Below, in pieces: positions 36,467-46,492 of a DNA stretch of 64,000 bases (positions are counted from its first letter, which is position 1; every line of letters begins with the position of its first letter). The stretch spans positions 132,008-196,007 of the forward strand of contig BDDD01003336.1 of the NCBI GenBank assembly GCA_001972305.1, written 5' to 3'. The position numbers and the translations under genes are program-made. This DNA is from Cephalotus follicularis (lineage: Eukaryota; Streptophyta; Magnoliopsida; Oxalidales; Cephalotaceae). Under the pieces are notes generated by a model. That model was not told the DNA's origin and did not search any database. It saw only the letters and a list, made by a program, of their open reading frames with translations.

Positions 36467-36847
36467 ATTGATGCGGTGGACCGGTTGGACTGGCAGGGAC
36501 GAAGAACAATTTGTTATGATGTTTTGTTCTTGGTTTTACTTTCTCATGTTTTGTAATAAACCGAGCTTGTTTAAGGACCAAAGTATTGTACTTATGGTTT
36601 TGTTTACTGATGGGATTTGGTATTGTAATGTGATCACGCTCCGTTTTGAGGGCTATTAACAATGACAGACTTGTATTGAGTAGAGAGCAGTATGGGATGC
36701 ACGTTACATGTTTTCAGCTTATGAATCTTATGCTTCCGCAACTGATGTCCGTTTATAAGTTTAAATTTTATGATCTTTTGCATGAGCTGAATTTGTATGT
36801 TAATTGCCTTTACCGCTTTAATGTTGTCTCACCGAAACGGGGGCGTG

Positions 36848-37323
36848 GACCTCTCCAAAGCGTCGACGGTCATGTGACCGTTGGGGCTCCCAAGTTTGAA
36901 TTCTCTGCTTCAAGCGTAGACGTTCCATTGATGATGTCGACCGCCAGATAAAGCGCGGACGCTTAGTCTTGAACGTCGACGCTTAGGCACATTTTAATTG
37001 CCATTTCTTCTCTGTACTAGACAGCAGACGCTTTGCACTAAGCGCATGCGTTTTGCGCCTTAAAGCGCAGACGCCTGATTTTGAGCGTTGACGTTTTGAG
37101 CTTTATTCCCAATTCTCCAAGTGCTTCATCGGTAGACGTTTTGTTCTTGTCTTGACCGTTTGGTAAAGCGCAGACGCTTTAATTGCAAGCGTCGACGGTC
37201 TGGGCAGTTTCTGCATAATTCTTGCTGATTTGTTTATCTTTTATCTTTCTTGCACATAAAGAAACTTTGTCAAATACAAATATGTTATCATCAAAACATA
37301 GGATTGAGACATAAATGTCAACA
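36848..37323 (-). mobile_element. Copia LTR fragment inside Gypsy-2
   Basis: Ends TTATCATCAAAACATAGG ... GTCAACA like the Copia-1 LTR terminus and the relic ending at 4926, and carries TCGA words (AAAGCGTCGACGGTC, GAACGTCGACGCTTAG, CAAGCGTCGACGGTC). It replaces the last bases of the Gypsy-2 5' LTR, the primer site and the gag start, so it is a truncated insertion or a recombination product. No target duplication is recognisable. Confidence 0.7.
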
Positions 37324-38217
37324 AGAGGTCTGCGACCGGATCTTCGGTCAAGGATTAGAGCTATGGAACTGAGGACTTTTGTGGAGGTTGCTTAGAAAGC
37401 AAGACTGTTGGAGACAATATCCAGTGAAGACCTGGCTGAGAGAGCTCACGCACAGCAATGTAAACAGAGTCCTACACAGTCTGGATCGGCATCGTCGAAA
37501 TGGCAAGACGGTGGTTCTCTAACGAAGTCATCTAAGAACAAGTCTCAACAGACAGCTTCACAGGGTACTCCCAGCCAAGGGAGTAATGCTAGATCCGGAG
37601 GTTGCTATTATTGTGGTCGTACCGGCCACCAACAGAAAGATTGCTGGAGGTTCAATGGTTGGTGCTTGAGGTGCGGGGCACCTGGTCATTCGGTGAAGGA
37701 CTGTCCAAAGAGTTCTGCTACATCGCCTATTGGGCCGGGGAGTAGTAGTGGTGCGGCGGCGGGACCGTCACAAAGGAAGGACACCGGCAAGGGCATCGCA
37801 AAAGGTAGAGTTTTTGTACTTGCTCAGACAGATGTTCCAGAGTCGACTTCTGTTGTTGGAGGTACTCTGTATATATATGGTTTTTCTGCTAGAGTATTGA
37901 TGGATTCTGGAGCATCGCATTCCTTTATATCTGCACATTTTGCATCTTGCTTAGATATCACCCCTGACTGCATGTCATGTATACTTGATGTGAGTACACC
38001 GACCGGGACTTCTATGTACACTGACTCGGTATATAGAGGCTGTGAGATGTCTATGGCAGGCATTCCTTTATATGCATATTTGATTGTACTGCCCATCCGT
38101 GACTTCGATGTGATATTGGGGATGGATTGGCTATCAGCACACCGTGCTCGTATGGATTGCTACCATAAGACTGTGGATTTTTGTCTGCCCGACGGAACGA
38201 CTTTTCAGTTCAAGTGA
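37324..38217 (+). pseudogene. Gypsy-2 gag C-terminal part and protease
   Basis: The gag remnant begins GLRPDLRSRIRAMELRTFVE, then a stop (near 37393) interrupts. It continues through two CCHC zinc knuckles (CYYCGRTGHQQKDC at about 37603-37644, CLRCGAPGHSVKDC at about 37666-37707) that would bind RNA. The aspartic protease follows, with active site VLMDSGASHSFIS (about 37895-37933) and ILGMDWL. Open to the stop at 38217. The gag N-terminal half is absent. The fused gag-protease frame and paired zinc knuckles fit the Tekay/Del lineage. Confidence 0.88.
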
Positions 38218-39749
38218 GACAAGGGGTTCTCGACACCGATCATATCCTTTATTCGAGCATCGAGATACCTAGAGAAGGGATGTGAGGGATATCTGGCCTA
38301 TGTAATTGATCGAAGGAAAGAGAAAGGCTTGAGCTTGGAGGAAATTTCAGTTGTGTGCGAATTTTCAGATGTATTTCCTGATGACTTGAGATCTTTGCCA
38401 CCAAAGAGGAATATGGAGTTTGTTTACCAGGTACAACTCCTATTTCTAAAGCACCATATAGAATGGCTCCTGCAGAATTGAGGGAACTAAAATTGCAGTT
38501 GCAAGATCTAATCGATAAGGGTTTTATTCAACCTAGTGTTTCTCCGTGGGGTGCGCCTATACTGTTTGTTAAGAACAAGGATGGGTCGATGAGGCTCTGC
38601 ATCGACTACAGAATGTTGAACAAGGCAACTATCAAGAACAAGTATCCTTTACCCCACATCGAGGAATTGTTTGACCAGTTGCAAGGATCAAGGGTGTTTT
38701 CCAAGCTCGACTTGAGGTCAGGTTACCACCAGCTGAGAGTAAGGGAAGGAGACATTGAGAAGACTGCCTTCCGGACACGGTATGGTCATTACGAGTTCCT
38801 GGTGATGCCGTTTGGTGTTACCAATGCACTTGCAGCTTTTATGTCATTGATGAATGACGTGTTTCGACTATACCTGGACCAGTTTGTTGTGGTGTTTATC
38901 GATGAAATACTGGTGTATTCGAGGAGCCAGGAGGAGCACACTCATCATCTGAGGCTAGTATTGCAAGTTCTCAGAGAACATCGGTTTTACGCCAAGTTCG
39001 GCAAGTGTGAATTCTGTCTTGACCATGTGATCTTTCTCGGTCACATAGTATCTGGGGAAGGCTTGATGGTGGATCCGTCCAAGACTGAAGTAGTGCGAGA
39101 CTGGCCACAACCAAAGAACATGACAGAGGTGCGTAGTTTTCTTGGATTTGCGAGGTATTACAGGAGGTTTATCCAGAACTTTTCAAGGATAGCCGAGCCC
39201 TTGACTAGACTGACCCAGAAGAAGACCCCTTTTGTCTGGGACGAAGTCTGTGAGGCTAGTTTTCATGAACTGAAGGATCGGTTTGTTTCCGCTCCTGTCT
39301 TGGCATTACCTGATGGTAATGAGGGCTTTACAGTCTACAGTGATGCATCAGGTAAGGGTTTGGGCTGTGTACTGATGCAGCGAGGCAGAGTTATTGCATA
39401 TGCCTCGAGGAAGCTAAAGCCGTATGAAGAAAACTACCCGACTCATGACCTCGAACTAGCAGCTATTATCTTCGCCCTTCAGAAGTGGAGGCACTATCTT
39501 TATGGGGCGCAGTTTGAGATCTTTACCGATCATAAGAGTTTGAGGTACCTGTTTTGTCAGGACACACTGAACATGAGACAGCGCAGGTGGGTAGAATTAT
39601 TTAATGATTACGATTGCAGTGTTCAGTACCACCCGGGAAAAGCGAATGTAGTCGCTGATGCCTTGAGCCGCAAGGCTATGGTTGCCAGTGCGATGGTGTC
39701 ACAATGGAAGATGTTAGATGGCTTCCAAGAGTGGTCTCTATTCAATTAG
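38218..39749 (+). pseudogene. Gypsy-2 reverse transcriptase and RNase H
   Basis: After a stop and a frameshift near 38217-38460, the frame 38463-39749 is open. It shows [99 protein letters not shown] (the family has FIDDILVYS, so the second catalytic Asp is Glu), [40 protein letters not shown], RNase H with [17 protein letters not shown] and [13 protein letters not shown], and the tether [16 protein letters not shown]. It copies the RNA and removes the template in an active element. The D-to-E change plus upstream breaks argue against activity. Confidence 0.92.
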
Positions 39750-40875
39750 TCACCGGGGATCTTTGTGGCTGACATGCGAGTACAACCTGTGTTACTGGAT
39801 CACAACAAGATCCGGAGTTGCAACGAATTCGAGAGAACCTGGACTCGAAATCTGGCTTTCGAGTACATGCTGATGGTATTCTGAGATATCGGGGACGTGT
39901 GTGTCTTCCGAACGAACCAGGGGTTAAAGAATGAATTACTTCGCAGGGCTCATAAATCTCTATACAACATTCACCCTGGTAGCAAAAAAATGTATCAAGG
40001 TATGAAGAAGACTTACTGGTGGCCTGGCATGAAACGAGAGATCGCCGAGTATGTGGCAAGGTGTTTGACTTGCTAGACAGTCAAGGCTGAGCACCAGAGA
40101 CCGGTAGGTATGCTACAACCTTTACCAATTCCAGAGTGGAAGTGGGAACATGTTACGATGGATTTTGTTTCAAGTTTTCCTCTGACGCGGAACATCACAA
40201 CGCCGTGTGGGTTATTGTGGATAGACTCACCAAATCAGCGCACTTTCTGCCTACACACGTTACCGATTTTGTGAGCAAGCTAGCTAGTTTGTATGTGAAG
40301 GAGATAGTGAGGCTACACGGTGTTCTAGTCAGCATCGTATGTGATAGAGATGCTATCTTCACTTCCAACTTTTGGAAGAGATTCTAGACAGCTTTCGGGA
40401 CGAAGCTAAACCTGAGTACTGCTTTCCACCCCCAGACCGATGGGCAGTATGAGCGTACCATCCAGACCTTAGAGCATATGCTACGGGCTTGCATTATTGA
40501 TTTTGCTGGTACATGGGAGGATCACATTCCTTTGATAGAGTTCTCTTATAATAACAGCTATCATTCCAGTATCGGCATGGCACCGTTTGAAGCACTGTAT
40601 GGGAGGAAGTGCAGATCTCCTGTATGTTGGGATGAGGTCGGGGAGCGACCTTTACTCGGGAAGACCCGTCACATGTCCTGAATTATGAAGTTGTTCCGGT
40701 ACAAGATGACCTATCTTGTGAAGAGTTGCCTGTACGGATTCTAGATTGGAAGACGCGGATTTTGAGGAACCGAGTCATCTCCATGGTCAAGGTTCAATGG
40801 CAGCTCCACCGACCGAACGAAGCTACTTGGGAGCGTGAGGAAGATATCCGAGAACGCTACCCGCACATGTTCTAG
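39750..40875 (+). pseudogene. Gypsy-2 integrase with chromodomain-like tail
   Basis: Broken by several frameshifts and stops. Recognisable parts: NIHPGSKKMYQGMKKTYWWP-type zinc region (about 39960-40025); [18 protein letters not shown] (about 40208-40260); [19 protein letters not shown] before the stop at 40385; [20 protein letters not shown] and [16 protein letters not shown] (40530-40645). The C-terminal tail MVKVQWQLHRPNEATWEREE then DIRERYPHMF ends at 40875. That tail is the chromodomain-like module of Tekay/Del chromoviruses, which directs integration toward particular chromatin (established for the family). Confidence 0.87.
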
Positions 40876-40904
40876 CCTCGTTTTGAATTTCGAGGACGAA
40901 ATTT

Positions 40905-40921
40905 TTTGAAGGAGGGGTGGA
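40905..40921 (+). other. Gypsy-2 polypurine tract
   Basis: TGAAGGAGGGGTGGA directly precedes the 3' LTR start TGTAACACCC at 40922. Confidence 0.8.
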
Positions 40922-41074
40922 TGTAACACCCGAAATTTTCATGTGTTGTAATTTCACAATGTAAATGTACCCTTAGTGTGGAATTAATAAAAGATGGATT
41001 TTTAGAAATTGATGATGTTGATTTTAAATCAATTAAGTACTTAGAAGTGTGATTGCTTAGTAAGTACACTAAGA

Positions 41075-41230
41075 GCAGTCGACTGGTACGGTAGACCAGC
41101 CGACTGGTTAACTGCGTATGGGAGCAGTCGACTGGTGGGATGAACCAGTCGACTGGCCAACTGTCGAGCCACGTGGTAATGATCTGCCAGGCGAGCAGCC
41201 GACTGTTGGGTGTGGATAGCCGACTGGATC
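41075..41230. repeat. CAGTCGACTGG word cluster, Gypsy-2 3' LTR (upstream)
   Basis: GAGCAGTCGACTGGTAC, CCAGCCGACTGGTTAAC, GAGCAGTCGACTGGTGG, ACCAGTCGACTGGCC and ATAGCCGACTGG. Two words that are changed in the 5' LTR (TCAA, CGGA) are intact here, so the words have been decaying since insertion. Confidence 0.85.
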
Positions 41231-41716
41231 GTGCTCTGTTTTGTTGCATGTGGCGGAAATCACATGCTACAACTAATAGATGGATGTGGGTGCCATCTGT
41301 GTTTCATGCAGCCAAAGGAAAGGATGAAGAGGACACCTGTGTTTCATGCAAACCTCATGGGGGGAAGGAGTTTAGACCTATGAGTGTGTGCATGCATGTG
41401 AAAAGGAAAATGGCATTTAGTGCCATGTGAGGGGAGCTAAGGAAGAGAGGGAGAGAAACTCCCTACATAAAACGTCTTCCCTCATATCCTTCGTCTTGGC
41501 ACTGAAAAGTCTAAGAACCAAAGAGGACAGTAGAGAAAAACACAGAGAAAAGAGGGAAGGGAGTGTTTCTCCATTGTTGAAGCTTGGAGCTCGGGTTGGA
41601 GCTATTGGACTGTTCTTGGAGCTACTGTACTGGAGTTGGAGCTTCTGGGGAGCTCAAAACGTCGCTGTTGGAACACAAAGAGGTGGACTTACAGATTCCT
41701 AACTTGGAATCAAAAG

Positions 41717-43144
41717 GTAGGGGAAGTTATGATTGTAAATTGGAGTTCGATATTACTGCATGTTGTGCGATTGGTTGTCTGCTAGTGTAAGCCATAATGC
41801 TCAGTTGATACGACCATGAGTACTACTAGTTTTACGCATGCCATGTTACTGTTGAGAATCTTTGAACTTATGCACATGCATGTTGAGTTTTATCTTAGTA
41901 TTGGATTATTGGATAAGATGCATGCTATTGCTGTGTTCTATGAGACTGTGAAGGGCTGAATGATGATTTTCTGCCTTGAGAACATATATTGGATGCTAGT
42001 AATGATCTGTTTAAGTGGTATATTTCGGATTGCAAGCAACTGTTTCCCAGAACAGTCGACTGTCGAAGGAAGATAGCCGACTACTCAATCGAAATAGTCG
42101 ACTGTTGAAGGATGACAGTCGACTGCCTGATGAACAAGTAGGCTGGTAGAAGGAACCAGCCGGCTACTCATGTACTGAATTCCCAGAACAGCCGACTGGT
42201 GGAGAATCCAGCCAACTGCCAAGCTGCTGTTTGGTCCCCTCTTGCTTAAAACAAGGCGCGATGATCCCGATTTCGTTTAGGATACATTAGAGCAATTGTA
42301 TGCATTGCATATACACTGTTTACTGCCCGTTTGGTTACTTTTTGTAATTCGTTTATGATTTCTAAAATTATAATTTTTGGAAATGCATATGTGAACTCGG
42401 AATGTGCTATTTTGAGTATGAAAATATGTATTGGTTAATAACGTATTTTCGAACGAACTGTAAACGATTTACACCACTGATTTGTTCAAGATATCTCTAC
42501 TACTGAAATTACATGGTTCAAATATTTATTACCTTCAGAAATATTTGAAAACGAACTGCCCGTTGTCGATCTAAATGATCACCACTGCACTGATACTGCA
42601 CTGTTTACTGTTTGATTCACTGTTTGCTCTGTGAATTTCTATGTGATTGTGCTTGAGCCACTGGTTGCATGGCGGAGGCTGCCAGCGCTGGCTAGTGGTA
42701 GGGTTGACCTAGGGGCCAGGAGTTTGGCCGGGTGACTCACTGTACCGTACTGTTGCCTCGCTCGGTTGCCTGAAGTAGGGACCGGAGTGGGAGTGTAGCG
42801 TGGGGCCAGGAGTTGGCGGCGCTACATATACTGCCTGACTGTTGTGGTCCTCTTATGGATATACTGTACTGCCTGTTGGTCCTTTTCGGACATTACTGTG
42901 ATTGTGGATGTGGTCCTGGCCGGATCACTACTGTCCTGTTCTTGCATACATATATTTTCTTATATATGTACCCACTGTTATTTTACTGTACTGTTAAAAT
43001 ATATATTTCTCATATATATATAAACTGGTATTTCCTGTACTGCATCATTTATGCATACATTACATGACATGCATTTAACGTTGATCCCGAGCTACTTTTA
43101 TGACTTAGCCGAGTGAGGACAAAGGCTAACCCCCTACTTTACAG
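41717..43144 (+). other. Intron-like segment in Gypsy-2 3' LTR
   Basis: Donor AAAAG|GTAGGGGAAG and acceptor CCCCCTACTTTACAG|ATTGATG, as in the 5' LTR. Includes the word cluster 42045-42220. Confidence 0.5.
42045..42220. repeat. CAGTCGACTG word cluster, Gypsy-2 3' LTR intron-like segment
   Basis: ACAGTCGACTGTCG, ATAGTCGACTGTTG, ACAGTCGACTGCC and ACAGCCGACTGG, matching 35385-35565 with single-base differences at the CpG. Confidence 0.83.
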
Positions 43145-43528
43145 ATTGATGCGGTGGACCGGTTGGACTGGCAGGGACGAAGAACAGTTTATTATGATGT
43201 TTTGTTCTTGGTTTTACTTTCTCATGTTTTGTAATAAACCGAGCTTGTTTAAGGACCAAAGTATTGTACTTACGGTTTTGTTTATTGATGGGATTTGGTA
43301 TTGTAATGTGATCACGCTCCGTTTTGAGGGCTATTAACAATGACAGACTTGTATTGGGTAGCGTGCAGTATGGGATGCACGTTACATGTTTTCAGCTTAT
43401 GAATCTTATGCTTCCGCAACTGATGTCCGTTTATAAGTTTAAATTTTATGATCTTTTGCATGAGCTGAATTTGTATGTTAATTGCCTTTACCGCTTTAAT
43501 GTTGTCTCACCGAAACGGGGGCGTGACA

Positions 43529-44784
43529 GAAATCCTAGATGGATCCTCCCTTTGGTTCGACAAACCTGATGTTTGTTGATTTGAGAATTGATTTTGTGGT
43601 GGAAAGGATGGTCGAGTATTATTCGAATTTTGGGAGAACCTTGGAAAGGTCTGCTGTGGTACAGACTGGCTAGGAAAGCTCGAAGGTTGTCCCAAATAGT
43701 GTGAAGGTCGGGCACCAACGCTTGAAGGCTGCCCCGAAAAGCTTGGTTGTCCTCGCATGTTTTGCCCTTGACTCCATGAGAAGTTTTGATGATTTCACCA
43801 ACCCAGATTGTAAGTGTTACTATACGGGTTGTATTGATTCATAGAAGACACATTCTGAAGAGCATATTGATTGTCAATTTAAATTTGGCACTCTTCAAAC
43901 ACATGATTTGGGGACTGACACCAAGAACACATAGGGGTGCTGTGATCGATTTGATTGACTTGTGGGGAACCCCTAAGTAGCGACTCTAGTCCTGTTAAGC
44001 GACTTTCTAGCTGTGCCTCCTTAGCAACTGCTCATTCTATAACGTACCCTTTACTCGGCAGAGCTCTCTCGGAAACTTGAGCTGACTCCCACTCTCTAGT
44101 TCGCTCACCCAAATCTAAAAGGAAATTTCATGCCTCATTTTCATCAGTGTATGAGGTGAAAGGAGACATAGATTCAACCAATTGCTTAGTCTGGTAATCA
44201 ATGCCTTCATAGATGAATTGGCATAAATGCCACATGTTCAAACCATGATGAGGACACTCTAAGAGAAGATCCTTAAACCGTTCCATACACCTAGAAAATG
44301 ATTCATTGGGTTTTTGGCGAAACTGGAGAATGTTGTTCCTAAGTTTATTGGTTTTATGAAGTGGAAAGAATTTCTTTAGGAACCAAACAGTGAAATGGTC
44401 CCATGTAGAAATAGAACCATTGGGGAGACTGTAGAGCCACTTTTTAGCTCCATCTTTCGGAGAAAAATTTATGAAATGCAATTTAATTGCGTCATCCGAG
44501 AGTTGTTGAAGTTTCATGAGGGCGCATACCTCTTCGAAATCGCAAAGGAAGAGATATGCATCCTCATTGGGTAAACCATGAAAGTGTGGGAGCATGCTAA
44601 TGAACTAAGATTTCAACTTGAAATTGTTCCCTTGAGGTGCAAGAAATAGGATACAGGATGGCTGGGCTGTCCTCGCGGGATAGAATCTATCACGCAAAGT
44701 TTGGAGTGGGCGTCCGTCCACCATTTGTGGTTGTTGATTGTTTCGCTCGAGACGGTTATTTGAGCCACGTACCCACTCAGTCAT
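43529..44784 (-). pseudogene. Gypsy-1 gag, N-terminal and central part
   Basis: The likely start is ATG 44784 (MTEWVRGSNNRLERNNQQP). The Retrotrans_gag core runs 44595-44128: FEEVCALMKLQQLSDDAIKL, WLYSLPNGSISTWDHFTVWF, QFRQKPNESFSRCMERFKDL and LLECPHHGLNMWHLCQFIYE. Further on are the zinc-knuckle-like CSWCQSPNHVFEEC (about 43930-43890) and a Gln/Ser/Pro-rich region (43758-43529). A stop near 44610 and others around 43800-44110 break it. Gag would form the particle shell. It is cut by Gypsy-2 at 43528 and resumes at 34262. Confidence 0.88.
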
Positions 44785-45033
44785 AAGCTAGCTTAACGCA
44801 ATTCTAAACTACAGCAGAAAACGCAAGTTTTTTTTTTGGAAAGGAAATTAACTTAGCAAATATTAGGGTTTGTTTAAATCTTATGCAAAGATTGTAGAAA
44901 TTTGTTTTGAAGCTTATGCAACTCCATAATTAAACTAAGCTAGCAAATATAAAAGGAAATAAAAATACAGAAAAATAAAATACCAATAAATACTACGAAT
45001 CAGTCGAATAAATTTAAACTAATTTAAAACGTT

Positions 45034-45051
45034 TCCTCGGCAACGGCGCCA
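45034..45051 (-). other. Gypsy-1 primer binding site (tRNA-Asp type)
   Basis: Read on the minus strand: TGGCGCCGTTGCCGAGGA, complementary to the 3' end of plant tRNA-Asp with one likely change. It lies six bases inside the 5' LTR end, the usual arrangement in Athila/Tat elements. Confidence 0.85.
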
Positions 45052-45057
45052 AAAACT

Positions 45058-46492
45058 TGTTGGCTTAAAAAGAATGATATTTCAAAATTTATAACCGCAA
45101 GTGCACAGATCATGCAGTAACGGGTTGAACGCAGGGAAACGTTAAACTAGTTGTAATTTATCCAACCTAGGAGAAGTATGCGCAATCAAGGTTTAATTAT
45201 GAAAACTACTCCTAATTATGCAAAATAAAATAAATAATCAAAACAGGACATTAAGACTTCGAGAGTTAAAAACACTAAATTCGAAATACCAAGAAATAAA
45301 GCATGCAATTTTAAAACGAATCAAAACAATTAATAGAAGTGAAGAAAATATATAATTAAGAAGTGGTTTTAGGGTATAGAAACTCACCGGAGATTGCATT
45401 GAACAATTCCATTTGATTGAATGATCATACCTTGATAACCAACGCCAGCTAGGTCGATACGGAGTACGACGGTGATGACAAGACGTATGAGTAGACATGC
45501 TAGGTCGATACGAAGTACGGCATCGGCGGCAAGACGTATGAGTAGATATGCTAGGTCTATACGAAGTGTGTTCGTTGTGACAAACCGTATGAGTAGACTC
45601 CATTGATTGAATTAAGCATCATTTATTCACCAACTTTCAACTTCACCGACAAGATGTTTATGGATTTTAATCAGACAGACAAAGTGTGTGTGAAGGCAGA
45701 AATATTTGAAGAACAAATCAAATATTCAAGGATTTTTATTGATGGAATTGAAACAATAACAATCTAGGCTTTGTTCTTCCCCAAAACCTTGAAGAGTTTA
45801 GCTACTAAACATTGTAAAATAAACTAAAATTGACAAAGGAGAAAATAGGGTTTCTACCAGCCTCCACACACAGAATTTGGCCGGCCTTGTATTGTTTTAT
45901 ACTACAAAACTAATCAAAAACAGAAATAAATCAATCCTAGTTACAAAATCTGGCAAAAAATCTAACTTTCTATTTCTGCTGCAGAAGAAGACGTCGACGC
46001 CTTTGGTTGAAGGTCGACGTGTTTTGTAAAAAAATGCGTTTTGTTGAGATGGGCATAATGAACATCGATCCTTTTGATGAAAGGCGTCGATGTGTTTTGA
46101 TCCAAATTTTACAGGTCAAATTTGCACAAAGACATCGATGGGTTTAGTGAAAGACATCGATGACTTTCTCATAACATTTGAAGGTAGGCTGCAATCCCAG
46201 AAAGGACATCGATCCTCACCAAAGGATGTTGATGTGTTTACTATAAACCCAGAAAAGATATCGATCTCTATAAAAGACATTGATGCCTTTTACTTTATTT
46301 CTGCAGAATTTGTCAATTCTTCAATCTTTACTCTTTCAAGCTCCAATTTGCACAACTTTGGGTAATATTCATGCACTTTGGTCCTTTTGCTCTTGTACCT
46401 GAAAATCATCACAATGCAACCAAAGTAGTCCATTCTAAGCATAAAAATATCACAAATAAATCATTAAAAATAACACATTTTTATGCTAAACA
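45058..46492 (-). repeat. Gypsy-1 5' LTR
   Basis: 1435 bp, the same length as 21500-22934 and differing at a few percent of sites, several of them in the first 40 bases of the left end. Includes the about 60-bp repeat array (45450-45600). Confidence 0.92.
46000..46295. repeat. TCGA-word cluster in Gypsy-1 5' LTR
   Basis: Same words as 22430-22735, with further CpG changes: AAAGGCGTCGATGTGTTTTG here corresponds to AAAGATGTTGATGTGTTTTG in the other LTR. Confidence 0.85.

Larger units (their letters stand above)
34263..36847 (+). repeat. Gypsy-2 5' LTR (last few bases lost)
   Basis: Nearly identical to 40922-43528 up to CCGAAACGGGGGCGTG, then breaks into a Copia LTR fragment at about 36848, just short of the ACA end. 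Confidence 0.9.
34263..43528 (+). mobile_element. Gypsy-2: Tekay/Del-like Ty3/gypsy element nested in Gypsy-1
   Basis: Long LTRs (34263-36847 and 40922-43528) share start TGTAACA-CCGAAATTTTCATG; the second ends GGGGGCGTGACA. Perfect GAAAT duplications flank the element (34258-34262, 43529-43533). The internal order gag/zinc knuckles, protease, RT, RNase H, integrase and chromodomain-like tail is on the plus strand. The primer site and 5' gag are missing, replaced by a Copia LTR fragment. The Gypsy-1 gag frame resumes on either side. Confidence 0.92.
40922..43528 (+). repeat. Gypsy-2 3' LTR
   Basis: About 2.6 kb, TGTAACACCC to GGGGGCGTGACA. It contains the same upstream word cluster (41075-41230), donor (41717), intron word cluster (42045-42220) and acceptor (43144) as the 5' LTR. 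Confidence 0.92.
21500..46492 (-). mobile_element. Gypsy-1: Tat/Athila-like Ty3/gypsy element with nested insertions
   Basis: Two 1435-bp LTRs (21500-22934, 45058-46492) differ by only a few percent. Perfect CCCGG duplications (21495-21499, 46493-46497) flank the element. A tRNA-Asp-type primer site lies next to the 5' LTR. Minus-strand order is gag (44784 to 43529, then from 34262), protease (about 33540-33230), RT (about 32880-31673), RNase H (25963-25722), integrase (25721-24318) and a long 3' non-coding region. The primer site, gag type and the FMDDFSVHG RT motif place it in the Athila/Tat branch (established family traits). Solo LTR D and Gypsy-2 interrupt it. Confidence 0.9.
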
